From the NCBI GenBank assembly GCA_910584725.1, contig CAJUBE010000045.1, forward strand, positions 1 through 30,589: 30,589 bases of DNA. Direction: 5' to 3'. The translations under genes and the position numbers were made by a program. Positions 6,676 to 14,177 of this stretch are shown here, one piece after another. The first letter of the stretch is position 1, and each line of letters opens with the position of its first letter. The stretch is from an uncultured Lachnospiraceae bacterium (GTDB lineage: Bacteria; Bacillota; Clostridia; Lachnospirales; Lachnospiraceae). Under the pieces are notes generated by a model that was not told the DNA's origin, made no database searches, and was given only the letters and a program-made list of their open reading frames with translations.

Positions 6676-8297
6676 TGCTTTTTTCTCTTTTTGACAAAAT
6701 CGGACAGTATATAGAGCAAAATCAGACACCAGACGAACGCGAGCATGGCGAGGAGAAGCACCGCGGTGTGCGGTAACGGGCCGAGCTTTTGTCTGCTGGC
6801 TGTTGCAATGTCTTTTTGGTCTAAGCGGTAGAGGGCGGTGACGTCTGCGGTCAGCGCTTCCATATAGGCGTCGTCTACCTTTTCCCCGCGCCGCACCGCG
6901 TTTGCCACATTTTCAATGAGCTGCCCCGCTGCGTTCCGGAGGGAGGCGGAGCCGTTAAACACGGGCGTCACAAAAGTGTCCTCCGTATGGGCGAGAAGAA
7001 GCTTGGAAGCGTTCAGTTTTATGGAATAGTGCGTCTCATTGTCCTCCCCGCTCCTTGACAGGTAATCCTGATAGGCAGGGGATTCCTGCGCCTTTACGGT
7101 GACAGGCAGATATCCTTCCGTCCGGGCATAACCGATCTGCACCTCGTCCGTCAGAAGATACTGGGCAAAGAGCCACGATGCCAACACCTCCTGCGGGTCT
7201 GCCTTGTTGAACACGCAGATGGAAGGACCCTGGGAAATCATCTGGGGATTTTCGGGATCAATCTGGGGCACCATCCGCACAGCCGTCTCGAAATCCACGA
7301 AAGCATCCTCGCTGATGTCGGACAGTGGCGCGTCTGCGCCCATCCATGTGGCGCCCGCCGTGGAGTCGATGGCGAACACGCACTGTCCCGCGTTTAGGAA
7401 ATTGGCGGGATAGCTGGAAATCTTAAAGGTGGAGAAAGCGCCGCTGTCCACATGATCCGCAATCTCGTATAAAAAGGACTCCGTGGTATCGTTGAAAAGC
7501 CCGATATCACCCTCGGGCGTGGAATAATCCGCACCCCGCTGCTTTAAATACTGGATCATCATGTTGTCCGTGGATTTGTAGATAAAGGGAATCATCACGT
7601 TCTGCCCGTTTAAGGCGAACGTGCCGTCCGCATTTTTGGCTGTGGCTGCCTCAGACACTTCCCAGATAAAATCCCATGTCAGCACGTCGGGGAGGGTGTA
7701 GCCCAGCTTTTCCACATAATCTTTGTTGATGTAGCAGCACTCGGTGGAGCGCATGTAGGGGATGGCATAGTGCCGGTCCTCCAGCACGCATTCCGAGAGA
7801 AACTGGGGAACGATCTCTTCCTGCGCTGGTCCGTCATAGAGGAGCGCGCTTCCGCCAAGCCCGTATTTTTCATCGGCAAAAAGCCCATCCAGAGGAACCA
7901 CGGTGTTTTTCCCGGTCATGTAGGTGGCGATGTGGTCCGGGTAGGTGATGCACACGTTGGGCGTGGTGCCTGTGGCAATATTGGTGATCACGTCACTGAA
8001 AATCCTGCCATAGTCGGTGTAGAGCTTCATGTTGACTTTGATATTGGGGTAAAGCGACTCAAAGTCCACAATGGCTTTTTTGTAGACGTCCGTCTGGTTT
8101 TTGTTGGTGTCGTTCTTAGCCCAGAAGGTGACCTCATAATTCGTTGAGGTGTCAAATTCTGCGGGCACGGTAAACTCCGGCAGCGCCTTTGAGCCGTGAC
8201 AGCCCGTGAGGGTCAGGAGACTCACCCCAATGAACAGTGACACCAGCGTCTTTCTTCGGTTTGTATGCGTTTTGTCTTTCTTGTTTTTCGTTCTCAA
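6672..8297 (-). CDS. ABC transporter extracellular solute-binding lipoprotein (sugar type) with C-terminal membrane helix
   Basis: A 541-residue family 1 solute-binding protein that captures a sugar or oligosaccharide outside the membrane for the adjacent permeases. A basic N-terminus and hydrophobic segment end in the lipobox LTGC (Cys33). Family-type segments follow, such as YEVTFWAKNDT near the start, KVNMKLYTDYG, MRSTECCYINKDYVEKLGY and AIDSTAGATWMG. Unusually, residues about 509-533 form a second strong membrane helix followed by KKRKKH, so the mature protein appears anchored at both ends. The start is TTG: AAAGGA lies 8 nt upstream, and no ATG with a ribosome binding site is nearby. It is the last of four transporter genes on this strand. 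The substrate is unknown; the two GH94 genes in the window suggest beta-glucosides, but they are far away. Confidence 0.9.
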   Translation of the reverse strand: MRTKNKKDKTHTNRRKTLVSLFIGVSLLTLTGCHGSKALPEFTVPAEFDTSTNYEVTFWAKNDTNKNQTDVYKKAIVDFESLYPNIKVNMKLYTDYGRIFSDVITNIATGTTPNVCITYPDHIATYMTGKNTVVPLDGLFADEKYGLGGSALLYDGPAQEEIVPQFLSECVLEDRHYAIPYMRSTECCYINKDYVEKLGYTLPDVLTWDFIWEVSEAATAKNADGTFALNGQNVMIPFIYKSTDNMMIQYLKQRGADYSTPEGDIGLFNDTTESFLYEIADHVDSGAFSTFKISSYPANFLNAGQCVFAIDSTAGATWMGADAPLSDISEDAFVDFETAVRMVPQIDPENPQMISQGPSICVFNKADPQEVLASWLFAQYLLTDEVQIGYARTEGYLPVTVKAQESPAYQDYLSRSGEDNETHYSIKLNASKLLLAHTEDTFVTPVFNGSASLRNAAGQLIENVANAVRRGEKVDDAYMEALTADVTALYRLDQKDIATASRQKLGPLPHTAVLLLAMLAFVWCLILLYILSDFVKKRKKH

Positions 8298-8381
8298 TGG
8301 TTTTTCCTTTCAGAAACAGTTTTGGCTGATTCAATAACGGACGCAGCGTGGCAGGACAGCGTTTGGTTTTCATGCCACGAT

Positions 8382-9215
8382 TCAACCCTTCGTCCCGCCT
8401 CTTGCAACGCCGGACATAATCTGTTTGCGGAACAGGAGAAACAGGATCACGAGGGGCAGGGAAATTACGACCACAGCTGCCATCATGGCGGGGATGTTGG
8501 CACGTCCGAAGCCGTTTTCGCGGATCTCCTGAATGCCGTTGGAGACCAGATAATAATCCGCGTCGTCGGTGATCAGCCTCGGCCACACATAGGAGTTCCA
8601 GCACTCAATGATTTTTAAGATCGTGATGGTGACCAGCGTGGGTCTGCAGATCGGAATCATTACCCTGCGCAGGTATCGTAAGTCCGACGTGCCGTCCACC
8701 TTGGCGGCGTAGTACAGCTCGTCTGGAATCTGGGCAAAGTTTTCCCGCAGCAGATAGATATAGAACACCGAGGTCACCGAGGGCAGGATCAGCCCCGTAA
8801 AGGTGTTGCGCAATTCCAGATTGGTGATGGTGGTAAAGTTGGTGATCACCACCAGCTCATTCGGAATCATCATCAGTGCCAGAAACAGGGTGAACACGAT
8901 ATCCCGCCCCGCAAACTGGAGTCTCGCAAAAGCGAAAGCCGCCAGCGTGATGACAACGAGCATAAGCGCTGTGGTGCCAAGCGTAAACAGAAGCGTGTTT
9001 AACAGATATCTGCCCAGCGGAACGGTGGTAAAGGCGTCCGCGTAGTTTTGCAGGGTGGGAGAGAGCGTGAAAAACTTCGGAATATACTCTGCATTGTAAG
9101 CGCCGTAGTCTTTCACGGAGGTCAGCACCATCCAGTAGAAGGGAAACAAAACCACCAACGCCCATAAGACGAGAAAAGCGTAGGTGAGGATAGTGAGAAA
9201 GCGGGATTTCTTCAT
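8382..9215 (-). CDS. Carbohydrate ABC transporter permease (MalG/UgpE type)
   Basis: A 277-residue inner-membrane permease with six predicted helices, the first at about residues 9-30. The EAA loop is present (AAKVDGTSDLRYLRRVMIP), which docks onto the ATPase. A second conserved feature is YIYLLRENFAQIPDELYY. Length and helix number fit the MalG-type half of a CUT1 sugar importer. GGAG lies about 10 nt before the ATG. It pairs with the upstream MalF-type permease (9326-10219), and the binding protein follows after 84 nt. The 110-nt gap upstream carries a degenerate relative of the window's hairpin element. Nothing is broken. Confidence 0.95.
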   Translation of the reverse strand: MKKSRFLTILTYAFLVLWALVVLFPFYWMVLTSVKDYGAYNAEYIPKFFTLSPTLQNYADAFTTVPLGRYLLNTLLFTLGTTALMLVVITLAAFAFARLQFAGRDIVFTLFLALMMIPNELVVITNFTTITNLELRNTFTGLILPSVTSVFYIYLLRENFAQIPDELYYAAKVDGTSDLRYLRRVMIPICRPTLVTITILKIIECWNSYVWPRLITDDADYYLVSNGIQEIRENGFGRANIPAMMAAVVVISLPLVILFLLFRKQIMSGVARGGTKG

Positions 9216-9239
9216 TGTTTCTGTACTCCTTTTTTATAT

Positions 9240-9325
9240 TTCAATCAATAGCGTTTGTGAGACTCAAGTCATGGAAGGAGAATGCGGCGCATACTCTGGA
9301 TTGAGAGCGCAGGGTTCTCGATCGG
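9240..9325 (-). repeat. Possible degenerate copy of the hairpin element between the two permease genes
   Basis: The complement of 9274-9291 contains GAGTATGC..GCATTCTC, a stem with one mismatch that resembles the GAATGCC/GGCATTC stem of copies A-C. Imperfect GAGAACC..GCTCTC pairing lies beside it. It ends about 60 nt before the permease start at 9215, the same distance as in copies A-C. Confidence 0.3.
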
Positions 9326-10219
9326 TTAGTGGTAGTGCACATGCTTTTTGCTGACCAGCAGATTGATACAGGTGATGGTCAGGACAATGACAAACAGAAT
9401 GATAGCCGCCGCCGACGCGTAGGAGGGGTAGCCGCCGCTGTCCCGGTAAAGCATGTCGTACACATAGCCTACGATGGTGTTCATGCCCGCCGCGTTCAGA
9501 TTCGTGCCGAACAGTGCAACCGCGTCGCTGTATGCCTTGAAGGCGCCGATAAAGCCCGTGATCACCAGATAGAAGAGCATGGGGGAAATCATGGGCAGGG
9601 TGATTTTAACAAACATGCGGAGCCGTCCCGTGCCGTCCACGCGCGCGGCATTGTAATAAACCGGGTTGACACCCGCCAGCGCGCTTGTCAGTATCAGTAT
9701 TTTAAAGGGCATGACAACCCATACCGTGTAAAAACACAGTACGAACATTTTTGCCCAGTAGGGTCCTTCGATAAAGTCTACGGAGCCGCCGCCGAAACAG
9801 TGAATCAACAGATTCACCAGACCGTCGGAGTAGGGCGTTTTTTTGAAGAGAATCATAAACACCAGACCCACCGCCAGCGTGTTTGTCACATAGGGCAGGA
9901 AAAAGACGGTCTGAAACAGCTCCTGCAAGGGCTTGATGGAACTGAGCGCCACAGAGATCAAAAGCGCAAGCCCGGTGGAGAGGGGGACGGTGATCATCAC
10001 CAGAATAAAGGTGTTCTTTAAAGCCTGCAGAAAATAGGCGTCGTGCAGGACATAGGAGTAGTTGTAGCCGCCCATACCGTAAAAAGTCTGGGAGGCGGAG
10101 TTGTAGCCCTCCTCAAAGGAATAGATAAATACGTCGATTAAAGGATAGATCATAAACGCGCCCAGAAACAGGAGCGCGGGCAGCAGGTAGAGCCAGCCCT
10201 TCAGATTCCGGTTTTCCAT
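9326..10219 (-). CDS. Carbohydrate ABC transporter permease (MalF/UgpA type)
   Basis: A 297-residue permease with six predicted membrane helices. The N-terminal segment GWLYLLPALLFLGAFMIYPL is typical of the family. The EAA loop reads AARVDGTGRLRMFVKITLP, and FIGAFKAYSDAVALF lies before the last helices. I start at 10219 because GGAG lies 7 nt upstream. In-frame ATGs at 10231, 10258 and 10312 lack such a site, and the longest form would overlap the ATPase gene. It follows the ATPase gene by 49 nt, consistent with one operon ordered ATPase, permease, permease, binding protein. The C-terminus SKKHVHYH is unremarkable. Confidence 0.93.
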   Translation of the reverse strand: MENRNLKGWLYLLPALLFLGAFMIYPLIDVFIYSFEEGYNSASQTFYGMGGYNYSYVLHDAYFLQALKNTFILVMITVPLSTGLALLISVALSSIKPLQELFQTVFFLPYVTNTLAVGLVFMILFKKTPYSDGLVNLLIHCFGGGSVDFIEGPYWAKMFVLCFYTVWVVMPFKILILTSALAGVNPVYYNAARVDGTGRLRMFVKITLPMISPMLFYLVITGFIGAFKAYSDAVALFGTNLNAAGMNTIVGYVYDMLYRDSGGYPSYASAAAIILFVIVLTITCINLLVSKKHVHYH

Positions 10220-10268
10220 AGATATCTCCATTTCCAAAGATTTTTCATGCTTGTTCATATGCACTAGG

Positions 10269-11378
10269 TCAGACGGCCTCAAAGGGAATCCGCTGTCCCG
10301 TAGTCTTGTCAAAAAGGAAGACCTTCCGCGGTTTCAGCGCAAACCGAACCGTATCGCCAGACAAATGCTCGCAGCTTTCCGCGTCCACGATGGAGCGGAT
10401 CACGGGATTTTGCGAGGCGGGGTGGGTGGAGACGATGCTCACGTCCCGTCCCATGACCTCCGGCCTGCTTAGGCGGCAAGTAAAGGAGCCGTTTTCCGAC
10501 AAGATAAAGCCTTCCGGGCGTATGCCTACATGCACCGGCTGGTCAGATACATTTTTTATCTGAAGGACAGCCTCGTTCCCGATGAAAAGGGAGCCATTTT
10601 CCACCCTTCCATCAAAGAGGTTGATGGGAGGCGTCCCGAGGAACTTCGCCACAAACAGATTGGCGGGATTGTCGTACACTTCCTGCGGTTTCCCGATCTG
10701 CTGTACCAGACCGTCCTTCATCACCACGATCAGGTCTGAGATGCTCATCGCCTCGTCCTGATCGTGGGTCACAAAGAGGGTGGTGATTGCCGTCTTTTTC
10801 TGGATGCGGCGTATCTCCTCGCGGGTCTGGAGCCTGAGTCTGGCGTCCAGATTGGAGAGGGGCTCGTCCAGAAGAAGAACCCGGGGCAGTTTGACCAGAG
10901 CCCTCGCGATGGCAACGCGCTGCTGCTGGCCGCCGGACAATTCCGCGGGCTTTCTCTCCAGAAGTTCCCCGATCTGCACAAGCCCCGCGGCTTCTTCCAC
11001 CCGGGCGCGCATCTCCTCTTTGGAAAGTTTCTCTTCGCCTTTCAGATTTTCCAGAGGGAAGCGGATGTTCTGTTCCACATTTAAGTGGGGATAGAGCGCG
11101 TAGTTCTGGAATACCATGCCCACGCCCCGCTTCTGCGGAGTGAGCGACGTGACGTCCTCCTCGTCGAAAAAGATCTGCCCTTCCGTCGGTTTTAGCAGAC
11201 CGCAGATCAGATTGAGGGTCGTGCTTTTCCCGCAGCCGGAAGGACCGAGGAGACCCACCAGTGTGCCGTCGGGTATCTCAAAAGTAAAATCGTTTACGGC
11301 AGTGACATCTTCCTTCTTTTTGCTGCCTCTGCCCCTGCCGGGGAATTTTTTTGTCAAGTGAGAGAGTACTATTTTCAT
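10269..11378 (-). CDS. Sugar ABC transporter ATP-binding protein (MsmK/UgpC/MalK type)
   Basis: A 369-residue ATPase that drives the CUT1 importer encoded downstream. Walker A is GPSGCGKST (residues 45-53), the Q-loop is FQNYALYPH (about 90-98), the signature is LSGGQQQ (147-153), Walker B is VLLLDEP (167-173), the D-loop follows and the switch His is THD (205). The C-terminal 120 residues form the TOBE/MalK-like regulatory domain. AAAGGA lies about 10 nt before the ATG. Some Firmicutes use one such ATPase for several importers; here it is inside the operon, as its first gene. A small insertion rich in G, R and K at residues 13-22 lengthens the first strand region. No damage is visible. Confidence 0.95.
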   Translation of the reverse strand: MKIVLSHLTKKFPGRGRGSKKKEDVTAVNDFTFEIPDGTLVGLLGPSGCGKSTTLNLICGLLKPTEGQIFFDEEDVTSLTPQKRGVGMVFQNYALYPHLNVEQNIRFPLENLKGEEKLSKEEMRARVEEAAGLVQIGELLERKPAELSGGQQQRVAIARALVKLPRVLLLDEPLSNLDARLRLQTREEIRRIQKKTAITTLFVTHDQDEAMSISDLIVVMKDGLVQQIGKPQEVYDNPANLFVAKFLGTPPINLFDGRVENGSLFIGNEAVLQIKNVSDQPVHVGIRPEGFILSENGSFTCRLSRPEVMGRDVSIVSTHPASQNPVIRSIVDAESCEHLSGDTVRFALKPRKVFLFDKTTGQRIPFEAV

Positions 11379-11534
11379 AAGCTTGCAGTCCTTTCTGAAA
11401 TCCAGAAAATGGATTCCGCAATTGCCTGAGAAGGCGAGTTATATTGGCGTGTCTTTATTGACGTTTGACAACTGCTGCGAAGGACAGCTTTCCTGCCGCC
11501 TGCAACAAGGTTCAAGTGCGTAAATATTAATTTA

Positions 11535-12284
11535 CTATATACCGTATTCGTCACGCAGATCAGCGGATATGTGATCCAGATCGGGATAGACGAAACTTTC
11601 CGTGATGCCCAGCACCCGGAGACTGTCGATAAAGTATTTCTTCCGCTCACAGGGGATAATAATTTTATAGAGCATATTTTCGTCGCAGATATCCTCCAGA
11701 TGCTTTAAAGAATTGTGTACGGTAAAGTTGGAGTGCTGGGAGTACATCCGCAGATTGTTTTCCGTGGAGCTGCATGCCAGAATGCGGTTTGTCAGCTCGT
11801 GGTTGTGGTGCGCGTGCTTGAAGGCGGGCAGCAGCATTTCCTGCGTGGTGTCGGCGTCGATGGGATAGATGCAGTTGCCGAACCCTTCCTGCTCATTCAA
11901 AAGACCCGGTGCCAGCACCCAGACGCAGCCGTCCGTTTCGGGCATCTCTCTGTAAGTCTCCGTGGCGAAAAATACCGCGATCAGGGGAGACTGGCTCCAG
12001 TCCAGCATTCTGGTGGGAAGTCCGTAGTGCTGCATCAGAGAGACCCAGCCCGCGTAATTGTGTTTGGCGGGCGGATTGTCGATGATCTGTCTGGCGCGGG
12101 TGTAGAAGTCGTTGGTGATATACCGCTCCGCCTCCAGCCGCTTCTTGCTGCGCTGGATCGAGGGGATCAGCGTGAGGGACGCGTTTTCCTCCCCGCGGTA
12201 CCAGAGCCGCACGCCGTGTTTCTGATATAAACCGTTTACGAACTGCAAAAGCTCGTCGATGGTGCATATTTCCTGTGTAATCAT
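11535..12284 (-). CDS. FRG domain-containing protein
   Basis: A 249-residue cytoplasmic protein built around an FRG domain. The motifs are LWYRGE (residues 27-32), LIPSIQR (about 39-45) and the strongly conserved MQHYGLPTRMLDWSQSP (84-100) followed by LIAVFFA. The domain is named for an FxRG-type motif, here YRGE. FRG proteins are widespread in mobile and defence-related regions and are of uncertain biochemical function, with a possible link to ADP-ribosyl-type chemistry. I start at 12284 because GGAGG lies four nt upstream; the ATG five codons earlier does not have this. It diverges from the SUKH gene across a 430-nt region that holds a candidate RNA. The neighbouring immunity-type genes suggest a role in conflict systems, which is inference. 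Confidence 0.9.
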   Translation of the reverse strand: MITQEICTIDELLQFVNGLYQKHGVRLWYRGEENASLTLIPSIQRSKKRLEAERYITNDFYTRARQIIDNPPAKHNYAGWVSLMQHYGLPTRMLDWSQSPLIAVFFATETYREMPETDGCVWVLAPGLLNEQEGFGNCIYPIDADTTQEMLLPAFKHAHHNHELTNRILACSSTENNLRMYSQHSNFTVHNSLKHLEDICDENMLYKIIIPCERKKYFIDSLRVLGITESFVYPDLDHISADLRDEYGI

Positions 12285-12339
12285 AATTCCTCCACACAAC
12301 TCTTTTTTGTCATAATGATTATAGAAGATTTTGGAAGGT

Positions 12340-12370
12340 TGTACAAGGGTTAATCGGGAAGGGCTGTGCA
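12340..12370. repeat. 31-bp direct repeat, copy 1
   Basis: The 31 bases at 12340-12370 recur at 12660-12690 with a single mismatch (position 18, G to A). Both begin TGTACAAGGGTTAATCGG and end GGGCTGTGCA. The two copies bracket a 289-nt segment that holds the candidate RNA at 12460-12547. Confidence 0.92.
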
Positions 12371-12424
12371 GACAATTCGCATAAATTATGTAGCAATAAC
12401 ATAAAATTTTAAGGGAAAGCCCTA

Positions 12425-12453
12425 TTGACTTTCCTCCTTGTGATTGCTAGTAT
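12425..12453 (+). promoter_or_regulatory. Strong promoter of the candidate structured RNA
   Basis: TTGACT (12425-12430), 17 nt, TAGTAT (12448-12453). The predicted start of transcription is near 12460. Confidence 0.65.
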
Positions 12454-12459
12454 AAATAT

Positions 12460-12547
12460 ACAAGGAAAGTTTACCACTGACCGATATGTGGTATATAAAT
12501 GGTCGGGTTGAAAGTATAGTCCTTCACCGCAAGGTGGGGGACTTTTT
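12460..12547 (+). ncRNA. Candidate small structured RNA or attenuator
   Basis: A strong promoter and a strong terminator are about 90 nt apart with no ORF worth calling between them. Inside, ACCAC (12473-12477) pairs with GTGGT (12488-12492). The loop's GACC can pair with GGTC (12501-12504) beyond the stem, giving a possible H-type pseudoknot. The terminator stem is 11 bp including two U-G pairs, capped by a GCAA tetraloop (12529-12532) and followed by five T. I do not recognise a known RNA class. It may be a free small RNA, or a leader that terminates before the SUKH gene. Confidence 0.5.
12518..12547 (+). terminator. Terminator with GCAA tetraloop
   Basis: AGTCCTTCACC (12518-12528) pairs with GGTGGGGGACT (12533-12543) around GCAA, followed by TTTTT. 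This is the best-formed hairpin in the intergenic region. Confidence 0.75.
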
Positions 12548-12659
12548 CCATAATGAGGATAAGCGAATGAAGAAAACGGGGTTTTACTAGAAAAGTTGAA
12601 ACAGAGTCTCTAAGGGTCTTGGGATGATCGCTAGTTCCACGATTTATTGTTTGAAAAGA

Positions 12660-12690
12660 TGTACAAGGGTTAATCGGAAAGGGCTGTGCA
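12660..12690. repeat. 31-bp direct repeat, copy 2
   Basis: This is the second copy of the 12340-12370 repeat (one mismatch), 320 bp away. It is followed by a short perfect palindrome, CTGTGCACCGTGCACAG (12683-12699), immediately before the SUKH start region. Confidence 0.92.
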
Positions 12691-12714
12691 CCGTGCACAG
12701 GGACGGAAGAAAAA

Positions 12715-13662
12715 GTGCTTAAACTGGGAAAATACGAATTTGAAGAAGATTTGGAGAAAAGCAGTCTGACGGTATCTGTCGGAGACAGGGAAAATGGGTC
12801 AGAATGGAGTATAGACTGTGCTTTTTTAAAATCCGCATATGATGGGGAGATGGTCAGTCCGCAAATTATCATAAACAACATCCACACGAAAAAATATGAT
12901 GTCAGAAAATTTGCCGGGGAAACGTTTTCGACAGGAAACGTTGAGGAAAGTGATCAGCGGGAAGATTCCTTCTATTTATTTGAACATGAACCGTTTATCA
13001 AAATGAAGGTTAAAATTCTGGCTGTTGAGGGAGAAAGGGCACATGTTACGTGCAAGGGAACTGCGGTTGAAGACGGCTATGCTTCGCCGGTCAAAGCAGT
13101 TAAGTTTACATGGGACTGCTGGCTGCCGCTTGTTGTCAAAGGGCTTGACATGTCAAGGTACGGGGGCGCATTAAAAGGGTTATCTGAGAATCAGAAGGTT
13201 GTCGGGATAAATGGTTTTGGACGGGCAAAGACGGAAGACTTGGACAGGTATGAGGAAGAGTCAGGTTATCGTTTCCCGAAAGATTACAAAGATTTTCTGT
13301 TAAATGACAACGGCGGATTTCCGGAATGCAAAGATAATTATGTCAATAGCAGTTTGTTCCGTCCGAGACAGAGAATCGAATACTTTTATGGCATCACCAA
13401 GGTGGATGTCTCTGACGAAACGGCGTTATTGCCAAAATATAATTTATTTAGTATGTACGCAAAGTATCAGAAGACATTTGATATGAAACATATGATTTTT
13501 ATCGCATCCGTATATGGGCAGTATAAGTTCTGTCTGTTTGCGGGAGCAGAAATGTCGGGTGTCTATTATTTTGACACGGCAGAGGGGGAAAGGCGTATTT
13601 TTCACAAGCTCTGCGATACTTTTACGGAATTTTTGAATCTGGTGGTAACTGACGAGGCGTAA
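12715..13662 (+). CDS. SMI1/KNR4 (SUKH) domain protein, probable immunity protein
   Basis: A 315-residue cytoplasmic protein. Residues 1-160 form a beta-rich domain I do not recognise. Residues about 165-312 are a SUKH domain: GINGFGRAKTEDLDRYEEE, GYRFPKDYKDFLLNDNGG (the diagnostic P..Y..FL..NGG pattern), FYGITKVD, MIFIASVYGQYKFCLF and the closing strand-helix. SUKH proteins commonly neutralise contact-dependent or secreted polymorphic toxins. The start is GTG at 12715 with GGAAG about 6 nt upstream; no better ATG exists. It follows repeat copy 2 directly and precedes an immunity-like gene by 21 nt, so the two probably share a transcript. No toxin gene is present, so this looks like an orphan immunity gene. 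Confidence 0.85.
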   Translation: MLKLGKYEFEEDLEKSSLTVSVGDRENGSEWSIDCAFLKSAYDGEMVSPQIIINNIHTKKYDVRKFAGETFSTGNVEESDQREDSFYLFEHEPFIKMKVKILAVEGERAHVTCKGTAVEDGYASPVKAVKFTWDCWLPLVVKGLDMSRYGGALKGLSENQKVVGINGFGRAKTEDLDRYEEESGYRFPKDYKDFLLNDNGGFPECKDNYVNSSLFRPRQRIEYFYGITKVDVSDETALLPKYNLFSMYAKYQKTFDMKHMIFIASVYGQYKFCLFAGAEMSGVYYFDTAEGERRIFHKLCDTFTEFLNLVVTDEA

Positions 13663-13683
13663 CTATTATTTAAGAGGTACAAT

Positions 13684-14028
13684 ATGGAGCTGAATATCAA
13701 TTCTCCCGCCTATTTCAGCGATCAGTATGGCGTTGATGACGAGGTATACAGATATTGTCGAAGACTGTATGCGTTCTTTAAGGACAAAGAGTACAGCGAG
13801 ACGTTGTCGGTCATAGGAATTACCCCGGTGATCGCCCCAAAAGAACTGTATGAGCAGGGGTTGTGGAAAGAACATACAAAGATCGTATCTCTGGGAGCGT
13901 GCGCGATCATCAGTATCAGAATGGATTTTGAAAGTTATTACGAGGCGGACAGCAATGGGAAAATAGAACTGATCCGGGAAATGGCGCTTACACTATTCGC
14001 GCGGCTATATCAACTATGCGACGGTTAG
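13684..14028 (+). CDS. Small immunity-like protein, C-terminus possibly replaced
   Basis: A 114-residue cytoplasmic protein beginning NINSPAYFSDQYGVDDEVY, with IGITPVIAPKELYEQGLWKE in the middle and a mixed alpha/beta pattern. The look and the context (next to SUKH) match small polymorphic-toxin immunity proteins, possibly the Imm44-like group, but I cannot confirm the family. The ribosome binding site AAGAGG lies a few nt before the ATG. The last ten residues may not be original: from about 14003 another frame encodes what looks like the N-terminal region of the following DUF1266 protein, so this gene's 3' end and that gene's 5' end appear to be fused by a deletion. Confidence 0.55.
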   Translation: MELNINSPAYFSDQYGVDDEVYRYCRRLYAFFKDKEYSETLSVIGITPVIAPKELYEQGLWKEHTKIVSLGACAIISIRMDFESYYEADSNGKIELIREMALTLFARLYQLCDG

Positions 14029-14177
14029 CCAGCTTTCTGCCCTTCTGGAATATCGGAGAGGGCTGCGGGAAGATCCCTCTGATCCCTTGAAGCTGAAAAA
14101 AGGATTGCAAATACGCCGTAAAACTGATCAAAAAGGAATATGCCGAGCTGAAAAGGGTAGCTGCGGATATCGTTAAC
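14003..14177 (+). pseudogene. Frameshifted 5' remnant of the DUF1266 gene
   Basis: A protein-like reading passes through two frames here. From 14003 frame 2 reads GYINYATVSQLSALLEYRRG and on to KLKK. At a run of six A (about 14095-14100) it must shift to frame 3, which continues DCKYAVKLIKKEYAEL and ADIVNMINLRYHE into the DUF1266 ORF without another stop. Removing one A from the run would join the two. No start codon is found upstream of 14003 in frame 2, so the true 5' end is missing. Confidence 0.6.

Noticed and set aside
10220..10312. N-terminal extension of the MalF-type permease
   Set aside because: It would overlap the ATPase gene by 44 nt and lacks a ribosome binding site, whereas GGAG precedes the ATG at 10219 and the family N-terminus begins there.
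12471..12887. Minus-strand ORF of 138 codons over the FRG-SUKH gap
   Set aside because: It crosses the direct repeat, the terminator hairpin and the start of the SUKH gene, has no ribosome binding site and no recognisable domain. A structured RNA explains the region better.
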